A stretch of DNA of 64,000 nucleotides from contig OW388292.1 in the NCBI GenBank assembly GCA_936450465.1, positions 4,235,756 to 4,299,755 on the forward strand, in the 5' to 3' direction. Shown piece by piece: positions 48,801 through 58,647 of the stretch. The number at the start of each line of letters is the position of its first letter. Position 1 is the first letter of the stretch. A model generated the notes under the pieces. It was not told where the DNA came from and did not search any database. It saw only the letters and a list, made by a program, of their open reading frames with translations. Position numbers and translations under genes: made by a program. The stretch is from Gibbula magus. Lineage: Eukaryota; Mollusca; Gastropoda; Trochida; Trochidae.

Positions 48801-49809
48801 TAGGTTTGAATGTAATGTCATGATTAGTTAGGCAAGTAGCCGAACAGTCTGACACTGAGCATATGAACTTAATCCAGGGTAGATCTAACCTCTATCTGTT
48901 GATTTTTTAATTTTCTGTGATAGCCTAGCTAGCTTTTGCCAATGGCCAATATCTAATTGTAATTCCTGTAATGTTTATTTGTAAAAGATAAGTGTACCGG
49001 TATATGGATGTAATGTTTATTATGTAATGTTTATTTGTAAAAGATAAGTGTATATGGATGTAATGTTCTGTTTCAGGTGGATTCGGTACATTCCACTCGA
49101 CATTCAACTCGTTCATCCACCTGTTGATGTACACCTACTACTTCCTGGCCGCGCTCGGACCCGCCTTCCAGAAGTACCTGTGGTGGAAGCGCTACATGAC
49201 CTCCCTCCAGATCGTGAGTCGGCGTCCCCTTTACACTTGGACTGCTCGGATACTTCAATAAACATTTATGAAGGATTTATCACCTTCTTGACTTAACAAG
49301 CAGCAAAAACACGTTTTAGGAAAATTAGATTCTTCTTCATTCTTTCAAAAACTCAACTACTATGAGAGCAATCAACCATTGTTCCGTTTTCGTGGATGCT
49401 CGGAACATCCCTTAACTGGAATTGTCCATCATAACAGGCATAATTCAATGTTTGGACGCTTCAATTCATTTATTATATGCAAACATATACAAATAATATG
49501 TTTTCCAGTATTTCTTTGAATGGGTATAAATAAATGACCTCTTTGCGTTGGTCCCCTTATCTCTTTTTACAGGAAAACTTGTTTATATTATTCCAGACAC
49601 AGTTCGTTACTGTGGTGATCCACTCGACCCAGCTTCTGTTCCGTGATTGCGACTACCCTGTCCTCTTCATCTACTGGATCGCAGCTTATGCCTTCATCTT
49701 CCTCATCCTCTTTGCGGACTTCTACCGCAAAGCCTACCTCAAACCAAAGTCCAAAACTCAGAAGGAAAACGGTGTCCCTGTCAAAAATGGGCTGAAGAAG
49801 GACAGTTGA
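45854..49809 (+). CDS. ELOVL1/7: Very-long-chain fatty acid elongase, ELOVL1/7 type, seven coding exons
   Basis: Exons: 45854-45911, 46307-46494, 46803-46883, 47801-47857, 48114-48219, 49077-49213, 49597-49809; all GT-AG, phases consistent, 840 nt, 279 aa plus stop. This ER membrane condensing enzyme joins malonyl-CoA to acyl-CoA in fatty acid elongation. Markers: DPRVADWFMM near the N-terminus, NRKPFE-like DRKPFEMKRLLLAYNF, FSKFIELFDT, KKFNQVSFLHVFHH with the catalytic HxxHH at residues 144-148, WWFGVKFVPGGFGTFH, MYTYYFLAALGP and KYLWWKRYMTSLQ. The last residues are KKDS, a KKxx ER-retrieval signal. Several hydrophobic membrane segments are evident. WWFGVKF and ALGPAFQKYLWWK point to ELOVL1/7 rather than ELOVL2/5 or 4. 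An acceptor at 45803 implies an upstream non-coding exon. Confidence 0.96.
47059..47556 (+). mobile_element. Composite element: 104-bp palindrome, body and tRNA-like end
   Basis: 47059-47162 is a near-perfect palindrome (GGAGAATGCATTCGGAGCC ... GGCTCCGAATGCATTCTCC, centre GCCCC-GAA-GGGGC). A ~320-bp body follows, then a tRNA-like module (47482-47550) with TCTAATAGGTTAGGGCGC and the B-box-like GTTCGATTCCCC, then CATTACAAAAA. Order and sequence match 5283-5720 in the opposite orientation. It lies in elongase intron 3. Confidence 0.7.
47567..47760. repeat. 44-bp tandem repeat in elongase intron 3
   Basis: About four copies of TAATTGTAAACTATCGTTTA, ATAGTCTAGGTTAGCGGACT, AGTA, directly next to the composite element. 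Confidence 0.92.
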
Positions 49810-52800
49810 TCTCTGCAGCTGCTAGTGTGCATGTTGTTCAGAACCAGATTCCCAATGCTCTGTTAACATTAAGTAAGATACACATAACTAACATGCACTG
49901 GTTGAGGAGGAGTGGTGTGTTGGCACGATAAGAGCTGTGTAATATATGTGGACATGATGATAGTCTAGAGTACAGCATTCAGCTACTGAGGATATTGCAT
50001 TTCTACTGTACTCTCTCCACTGTTGTAACTATTTATCTTTCATTGTTCTCTCAAACGAGATAAATCACTAACTACGATTATGACTATGACGTTAAGTTTA
50101 CACCATTCATATTCACAATATTACCTAGACAAAGATATTCATTCAGTGTTCAATATATTACATTTATGATTATAAACTAACAGTATAATAAAGAATATTG
50201 CTGGTTTGCTTCAGTCAACATTTACCTTCATGAATAAATTTGACATCAAGACAGATGAAAGCCATTCATTAAGAATCATTTGCTCATCAACCATGGTAGA
50301 TTTGCTCATATAATTAAGAATCATTGTCAGTTTGTTAATATGTTACTTCTCATTCAATACTTAGACATTTATTGCATCCCTATTGCAGCCAGTTGGAACT
50401 AATCTTGTACACGACCTGTCAGTTGTCCAGGGAAAAGGCTTGTATATTAGTAGATATATTTGTTTATCGATATGTATTATAATGAGGTCATCTACTTGTG
50501 TTGAAGTCTCGAAGTCTTTCTGTATGTCTGTCAGAATGATCTTGTTGCTATCGGACTCTTGATGAATACAAGAATTATCCTTTGTGACTGATTGTTTTTT
50601 GTTCAGGATGGATCTTTTTCTTACAGATATTCTTCCACCTTGTGACCATCTTATCCCCTCTCCAACTGTGTGTGAAGGAAGTAATTATTGATTTTCATCT
50701 AGCAATAAAAATCTTCTAAAGCTGCGTTAACCTGACCCATAAGTCAGTGAATAACAGAATTGTTGCATATGGTTGGACAATTTTCACCAGGACAGCCATG
50801 ATGGCAGTTTGACTGTTGCGTCTAGTGTCACTTCATTTTCCAAAATTATTTTTCAAAATTATGTGAAAAATGTAAATTGATCCCCTTATGTTGTAAATGG
50901 AAATATGGTATAGGATATGGACTTGTTACAGTTAAGTTTAGTATTTTACGCCCATGCACAATAAGGGCCACATTGTTACATACCGTGATAAGTTTGCCCT
51001 GTTAGATGATACTGTTAGAGATTACTGTTGAAGTGGTATGACCAGTCAACTTTTAAATATAAGTATTGTGTGACCGGTTAACTTTTAAATATAAGTATGG
51101 TATGACCAGTCAACTTTTCATTGAAGTGGTATGACCAGTCAATTGTTATATTGAAGTGGTATGACCAGTCAATTGTTGTATACAAAGTGTATGACCAGTC
51201 AACTGTTATATTGAAGGTATTCTGACTGTTAGTGTGCAGTGTTTCTATTTCTGTCTATTTATATAGATGTAGTATATACTTTGCTTGTTGCAAATTTGTT
51301 GTCTATTTCACATTTGATTGTATGATTTGAGCCACTGTATACCGGTGTGTCTGTTGTTTTTTTTTTAACACATTTCATCTTGACAGATTTCATCAAACTC
51401 ATAGAGACTATTATACACGTAATATATGTCATTATTATACTTAACTTCCCTATTTATTAGGAGTGGACTTTTCTATAAGCTCTTTTTTCCCCTTTCCCTA
51501 CATCATACAATACATATAGTTATCCTATTTACTGTCTGGTTGATTGAAATCTATGTTAATTGCACTTCCCCTCTTCTCTTCTCTTCTCTCCCAACAGAGG
51601 TTATACAACTCATATCTTCCAACTGTTCAAATATCTTCTAATGTGCCCGCCGCCAGGGGCACAGCAACTTTGTCTGCAGTAGAGAACTGTTCTACACACA
51701 GTAAGGTTTGAGTCCAATGCTAAACTGAATTTCAGCGTAGTACCACTGATGGTTCGCTAGTTAGCAGATTTCACTGCAATGCATAGCCACATGGCGTTGC
51801 AGGCTTTCTCCCTGCCATAATACTAGCAGCCGCGATTTAAGAGAAATATTCTTGAAAGCAGAGTTAAACCACGAATCAAATCACCCCACCTCACCTCACC
51901 TCAAATGTGCCCGCAATGATAAAAATTTGCAACATAGAATAAATTCCAATGAGAATTGCCTTTTCTTTTGTTGACCTGACCGCCTTCTCCGTTATACAAA
52001 GATGTGTGCATCATACAGGTCAACAGGTCAACAGGTCAACAAACTCTTGCCTTCCAAGGAGACACCGAATGCTCAGTTTGAAGTAACATCACTGGATTTG
52101 CACATCACCAACTTTGAATAAGGTTTTCAATCATTGATACAAGAAAGCTGTCTATTTGAAGAGAGGTAATGTGGGAAGGTATGAATTGAGTAATCTGTGA
52201 GGAGAGTATCATATTCCTATAGTTCTCTCAAACTTGCTTTAAAGTAACAGATCTCCTCAAATAAGAGTTTCTGTGCTAAAATTACAGTAAACATTGTATT
52301 TGCACTTTTCCATCAAACCAGCTGTGTGGAGATATGGAACAAAGTTGAAGGAGCATCAATGAACATTTGTACTATTTCTTAACAATAGAATTCAGAGAAT
52401 GCGTATTCATATTTTCCAAAATGAAAGTTAACAATTTGTAAAGTTGAATCTCAGGAAACTTTTTGAGGAACCTCAGGCATATCCAATCTCAAACTCTACC
52501 CCCAAAAAAATTCATATAAAAATTCACAGAGAAGTAATCTTTGTAGTCACAATGTGTTGGAATATAATTGTTGGAATATATGAAACATTTAAGGGCATAT
52601 TTGGTTTATCTTCATGAGATAATAAACAAACATGTTGATATTAAAATGTCTTCATGATGAAATATACCTGAAAAGTTTCCAGCCCAAGTGTTATTTTGTC
52701 AATTCTCATGGTAAAATGAAACGAAATCTCAATTTAAGCAGGGTTACCAGGGAGATGCACCAAGTGAGAGGCTGCATAATGCTTAAAGATTTGTGTTGTG

Positions 52801-52915
52801 AACTATTTTTTATGCTTTATCTATGCTTTATAATAAATGTGTATCCAGTCTATTGTTTCTTTGTAGATCTTTGTTTTAACAGTGCAATTGTAAATAAAGC
52901 ATATTTTTCTAAAGT
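49810..52915 (+). other. Probable elongase 3' UTR
   Basis: The region after the TGA lacks other genes. AATAAA occurs early (for example about 50188) and, more convincingly, at 52893-52898 followed by a GT-rich stretch (TGTGTTTAGCTTTGTTTTTA). The UTR end is therefore either near 50.2 kb or near 52.9 kb. It contains a degenerate ~37-bp tandem repeat (51030-51216, GGTATGACCAGTCAACT) and a truncated SINE. Confidence 0.5.
51651..51903 (+). mobile_element. 5'-truncated SINE
   Basis: Same family as 45008-45326 but lacking the tRNA head; it starts at CGCCAGGGGCAC. The target duplication AATGTGCCCGC is present at 51640-51650 and 51904-51914. The tail is a CACCT-type repeat. 5' truncation with a duplication is the signature of target-primed reverse transcription by a LINE. 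Confidence 0.9.
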
Positions 52916-53001
52916 AAACTGTGTTTAGCTTTGTTTTTAGCAGCCACTGGAGAAAAGGGTGTTGGCAGTGTCAATGCTGAAAAGTCATGGTTTTTTTACG
53001 G

Positions 53002-55531
53002 AATCAACTCTACCCCCAGTATTTAACTGATCAACTCCACCCCCAATGTTTAGCTCATCAACTCCACCCCCAGTGTTTAGCTGATCAACTCCACCCCCAA
53101 TGTTTAGCTGATCAACTCCACCCCCAATGTTTAGCTGATCAACTCCACCCCCAGTATTTAGCTGATCAACTCCACCCTCAATGTTGAGCTGATCAACTCC
53201 ACCCCCAGTATTTAGCTGATCAACTCCACCCCCAATATTTAGCTGATCAACTCCAACCCCAGTGTTTAGCTGATCAACTCCACCCCCAGTGTTTAGCTGA
53301 TCAACTCCACCCCCAGTGTTTAGCTGATCAACTCCAACCCCCAGTGTTTAGCTGATCAACTCCAACCCCCAGTGTTTAGCTGATCAATTCCTCCCCCCAG
53401 TATTTAGCTGATCAACTCCAACCCCCAGTGTTTAGCTGATCAACTCCAACCCCCAGTGTTTAGCTGATCAACTCCAACCCCCAGTGTTTAGCTGATCAAC
53501 TCCACCCCCAGTGTTTAGCTGATCAACTCCAACCCCCAGTATTTAGCTGATCAACTCCAACCCCCAGTATTTAGCTCATCAACTCCACCCCCAGTGTTTA
53601 GCTGATCAACTCCACCCCCAATGTTTAGCTGATCAACTCCACCCCCAATGTTTAGCTGATCAACTCCACCCCCAGTATTTAGCTGATCAACTCCACCCTC
53701 AATGTTGAGCTGATCAACTCCACCCCCGGTATTTAGCTGATCAACTCCACCCCCAATATTTAGCTGATCAACTCCACCCCCAGTGTTTAGCTGATCAACT
53801 CCACCCCCAGTGTTTAGCTGATCAACTCCAACCCCCAGTGTTTAGCTGATCAACTCCGACCCCCACCAGTGTTTAGCTGATCAACTCCACCCCCAGTGTT
53901 TAGCTGATCAACTCCAACCCCCAGTATTTAGCTGATCAACTCCACCCCCAGTGTTTAGCTGATCAACTCCAACCCCCAGTGTTTAGCTGATCAACTCCGA
54001 CCCCCACCAGTGTTAAGCTGATCAACTCCACCCCCAGTGTTTAGCTGATCAACTCCGACCACCCCCAGTATTTAGCTGATCAACTCCAACCCCCAGTGTT
54101 TAGCTGATCAACTCCAACCCCCAGTGTTTAGCTGATCAACTCCAACCCCCAGTGTTTAGCTGATCAACTCCACCCCCAGTGTTTAGCTGATCAACTCCAA
54201 CCCCCAGTGTTTAGCTGATCAACTCCGACCCCCACCAGTGTTTAGCTGATCAACTCCACCCCCAGTGTTTAGCTGATCAACTCCAACCCCCAGTATTTAG
54301 CTGATCAACTCCACCCCCAGTGTTTAGCTGATCAACTCCAACCCCCAGTGTTTAGCTGATCAACTGCGACCCCCACCAGTGTTTAGCTGATCAACTCCAC
54401 CCCCAGTGTTTAGCTGATCAACTCCGACCACCCCCAGTATTTAGCTGATCAACTCCAACCCCCAGTGTTTAGCTGATCAACTCCAACCCCCAGTGTTTAG
54501 CTGATCAACTCCACCCCCAGTGTTTAGCTGATCAACTCCAACCCCCAGTGTTTAGCTGATCAACTCCGACCCCCACCAGTGTTTAGCTGATCAACTCCAC
54601 CCCCAGTGTTTAGCTGATCAACTCCAACCCCCAGTATTTAGCTGATCAACTCCACCCCCAGTGTTTAGCTGATCAACTCCACCCCCAGTGTTTAGCTGAT
54701 CAACTCCACCCCCAATGTTTAGCTGATCAACTCCACCCCCAGTGTTTAGCTGATCAACTCCAACCCCCAGTGTTTAGCTGATCAACTCCAACCCCCAGTG
54801 TTTAGCTGATCAACTCCACCCCCAGTGTTTAGCTGATCAACTCCAACCCCCAGTATTTAGCTGATCAACTCCACCCCCCAGTGTTTAACTGATCAACTCC
54901 ACCCCCAGTGTTTAACTGATCAACTCCAACCCCCAGTGTTTAACTGATCAACTCCAAACCCAGTATTTAGCTGATCAACTCCACCCCCAGTGTTTAGCTG
55001 ATCAACTCCAACCCCCAGTGTTTAGCTGATCAACTCCACCCCTAATGTTTAGCTGATCAACTCCACCCCCAGTGTTTAGCTGATCAACTCCAACCCCCAG
55101 TGTTTAGCTGATCAACTCCAACCCCCAGTGTTTAACTGATCAATTCCTCCCCAGTGTTTAGCTGATCAATTCCTCCCCCAATATTTAGCTGATCAACTCC
55201 ACCCCCTGTATTTAGCTGATTAACTCCACCCCCAGTATTTAGCTGATCAACTCCACCCCCAGTATTTAGCTGATCAACTCCACCCCCAGTATTTAGCTGA
55301 TCAACTCTACCCCCAGTATTTAGCTGATCAATTCCTCCCCAGTGTTTAGCTGATCAACTCCAACCCCCAGTGTTTAGCTGATCAACTCCACCCCCAGTGT
55401 TTAGCTGATCAACTCCGACCCCCAGTATTTAGCTGATCAACTCCAACCCCCAGTATTTAGCTGATCAACTCCACCCCCAGTGTTTAACTGATCAACTCCT
55501 CCCCAGTGTTTAGCTGATCAACTCCTCCCCA
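53002..55531. repeat. 27/28-bp minisatellite, about 93 units
   Basis: Unit: TTTAGCTGATCAACTCCACC, CCCAGTG, with an extra C or A in many copies. A duplicated supra-unit of roughly 300 bp, marked by CCCCCACCAGTG variants, recurs at about 53850, 53990, 54230, 54370 and 54560. The array starts less than 100 bp beyond the last elongase poly(A) signal. Confidence 0.96.
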
Positions 55532-56168
55532 GGCCTATTTGGCAATAAGCTGGCATCCGGCAACAGTTCCCTTTTGACAACTTTAACTTTTCAAAGAAGT
55601 GAGTGGCGGCATTATCCATTGAATCTTTCAACGGCGACTTCTGAAACTAATTGGCACTGAATTTTCAGTAAAACATCACTTATGTGGTGTTGCTACTCCC
55701 TCACATATGGGCGTGGCAGGGTGTTGTCACTCACATATGGGCATGTAATGCTAGGAAGCACTCATCCTCCAGATAACCTCTCCGTAGCATACACTTTAAC
55801 TTAAAGAGCCATCAAGGATGTTGATGAACATATCGGAAAATTGCCAAAAATCTGTTTCTGTGAAATATATATATACTTAATTTTTTCACCGATTTTTCAG
55901 ACCCAAAATAAGCCGAGAAATTGCACTAATTAGTAACGGTATTTTCTAGTCTAAATATAGATCAAGTCTATTATTTTCAAGCGCAAAGCATTGTGGTCTA
56001 GCTCACACACTGTATACACAGACACGAAAGAATAACAAAGTTTATAAACAATGAAAGAAACCGAATTATATACATATTGGCGATTATTTATCTACCATTT
56101 CATTTAATTATGTATTTTCTACAGGTATTAATAAATGTTAACCAACTAGGTATTTTGTTTGACTTTTT
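55532..56168. other. Non-coding intergenic stretch
   Basis: No gene or defined element seen. Confidence 0.4.
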
Positions 56169-56897
56169 AGCTCATCAGGCCTGAATGCAGATGTATGCAG
56201 ACTCCTTGGCCAATGGGGATTATAAATTGAAGATTTCTGGCCCCGAGACCCCAAATGGGGTCATAGGGGTCACAACCTTAAAATCCTATTTTTCATCTTC
56301 TTCTCCAGTTCCAAAAGGTCTAGAGAGCTAAAAAGTTGTATGCAGACACCTTAGCCAATGGGGATTATAAATTGTAGATCTCGTGACCCAGTGACCCCAA
56401 ATGGGGTCACAGGGGTCACATCCTTAAAAACCTATTTTCATCTTCTTCTCTAGTTCCAAAAGGTCTAGAGAGCTGAAAAGTTGTATGTAGACTCCTTGGC
56501 CAATGGGGATTCTAAATTGTAGATTTCGTGACCCAGTGATCCCAAATGGGGTCACAGGGGTCACTTCCTTAAAAAACCTATTTTCATAGATCTTCTCCAG
56601 TTCCAAAAGATCTAGAGAGCTGAAAAGTTGTGCGCAGACTCCTTAGCCAATGGGGATTCTAAATTGTAGATTTCGTGACCCCCAAATGGGGTCACAGGGT
56701 TCACATCCTTAAAAACCTATTTTCATCTTCTCCAGAACAAATGTACCTAGAAGGCTGTAATATTGTGTGCAGGCTCTTTAGCCAATGGGGATTCTAAATT
56801 ATGTGGTGCCTCAAGCCATGACCTAAAAATCTATTTCAGTCCTCATCATTAAACAATATAAACCCTGATGAGCTACAGAGCCCATGGCTCTATTTTT
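56169..56897 (+). mobile_element. Dispersed repeat with ~146-bp internal units and short inverted ends
   Basis: TAGCTCATCAGG at the left is inverted as CCTGATGAGCTA at 56867-56878. Between them lie about four imperfect ~146-bp units, each with GGCCAATGGGGATT, ACCCCAAATGGGGTCA (itself an inverted repeat), CCTATTTTCATCTTC and CCAAAAGGTCTAGAGAGCT. The right end (ACAGAGCCCATGGCTCTATT) occurs alone at 31765 and, diverged, at 45690. No protein is encoded. Confidence 0.65.
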
Positions 56898-56967
56898 TTA
56901 ATCAAGTAAAATATATTTAACATGGTTATATTTGGGATAACACTACCTTCAATAGTACATATTCTTG

Positions 56968-57075
56968 CGGGATTCGAACCCACGCCCTCAGAGTAAGGCA
57001 ACTATCGCCAGCATTGACTGTACGAACAGCTTACCACACGACCATTTCGCCTCGACATGGCAAATGGTCGTGTGG
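56968..57075 (-). repeat. tRNA-like SINE head with 15-bp palindrome
   Basis: The minus strand carries a tRNA-like module with B box GGTTCGAATCCCGC and A-box-like TGGTCGTGTGGTAAGC. ACCACACGACCATTT (57032-57046) is exactly inverted as AAATGGTCGTGTGGT (57061-57075). It looks like a third tRNA-derived family rather than a working tRNA gene. Confidence 0.6.
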
Positions 57076-57207
57076 TTTATTTTGATCAAGCAGTGCCAAT
57101 AATGTTCATCACGAGTTTAAATCTACCAAGCAAACACTTTATTCAGGTAATAGAGGCAGTTTGTGTCACATATTCATTTACCGAACGTCCATCTTCACTC
57201 TTCCATA

Positions 57208-57514
57208 AGGGGCGGGATAGCGCAGTGGTTAGCGAGTTTGGATCAAGAGGTCTGAGTTCGAATCCCACCAGGGGCACGTCAACTTTGTCTGCAGTAGAGA
57301 ACTGTTCTACACGCAGTAAGGTTTGGGTGCAATGCTACATTGAATTTCAGAGTAGTACCACCTATGGTTCGCTAGTTCCAGCCATTGCTCGCAGGTTTCA
57401 TTGCAATGCATAGCCACATGGCGTTGCAGGCTTTCTCCCTGCCATAATACTAGCAGCCGCGATATACCGGTAAGTGAAATACTCTTGAAAGCGGCATTAA
57501 ACCCCAAATCACTC
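57208..57514 (+). mobile_element. tRNA-derived SINE, full length
   Basis: Same family as 45008-45326, with A and B boxes and the GCGGCATTAAACCCC end. The target duplication ACTCTTCCATA is at 57197-57207 and 57515-57525. The head lacks several bases relative to the 45-kb copy (AGCGAGTTTGGATCAAGAGG). Confidence 0.93.
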
Positions 57515-57525
57515 ACTCTTCCATA

Positions 57526-57940
57526 CATGTGACTTGTGTAAACAAGATTTGAGAATTAACAGCTGCTTTATATTCAGTTTAGCTCTCTGTGTTATGTGGG
57601 AGTCGAAGGGAAGCAACTCTTATTGAAATAGACTTTCCCACTTGATTACACAAAGCAAAAGGACGCAAGTTCCAATTCTCCATCCTAATGTTACATATGC
57701 TTCATTTGTAAAACAGTTTTTGTATTTTGAAAAGTATTAAAACCCTGAAAGTAAGGATCATGTCAAAATTACAATTATTTTAACTGAAAGCATCCTTTTG
57801 TGTGATTTTACCTTGAGAAAAGTACACTGTTCATTTGCATATATCAATACACGTAATTGAAGAAGAGTTAAATTTTAAAAGTAATGTTGTCAAGAGATTT
57901 TGCGTAAAATGAATGAAGAATGACATTGTATGATAAAGAA
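57526..57940. other. Non-coding intergenic stretch
   Basis: No gene or repeat recognised. Confidence 0.4.
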
Positions 57941-58082
57941 GTTATCATGCTCATGTGTTTTGGGATGGAAAATATCCTGCATTAGAAATAAACACTATGT
58001 ATTTGTCTCACCAAAGCTCGCAAAAACAGTGTTTATTTCCTATGTAGGATATTTCTATCCCAAAACTCACAAGCATGATAAC
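57941..58082. mobile_element. 142-bp foldback element
   Basis: Left arm GTTATCATGCTCATG...TTTTGGGATGG...GAAATAAACACT and right arm AGTGTTTATTTCC...CTATCCCAAAACTC...GCATGATAAC are inverted over ~56 bp with a short central spacer. Confidence 0.85.
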
Positions 58083-58647
58083 CTCTATTGTCGTGCAGCA
58101 GTATGAAGGTTTCAGGTTTCGCAAAATCCACTATAGGTGAAAGATGTTACTATCCGTAATCCTATCCAATCAAATTTCGTGTTACTTCTCCGACTGATTT
58201 CTGTCTTGTGACAAACATGAAGATGAAGGTTTCTTCTCAACGGTTGCAGGAAAAGACAGAACACTCAATTTGAAGCAAAGACACCGACTGTGCAAATAAC
58301 TGATTGCAACCAAACAGGATCACCTCGCCAAGAAAGTGCTCTATTAGTCACAGGGACTATGGGGGATGAAATGATTTCAGTAAACTTTTTGGGGAGCAAA
58401 TGGTCATATCTAGCTTACTCTAGATTAATAAATATTTAAAAAAAAAACACAAATATGATAAACAGATGAGATACTCATGAGTTGAGTTTGCCAGTTGTTT
58501 AATATCACTAAATGAAACAAGACCTTCCTTTTCCTGCACTGTGGCAAGAACTGGATGGTGTGGCAACCTAACACACGTACAGTCAGTCACTTTTATACAC
58601 TTTCCATATTTACAATGATTTAGTTAATTAGTTAAGTCCCTCCAGGA

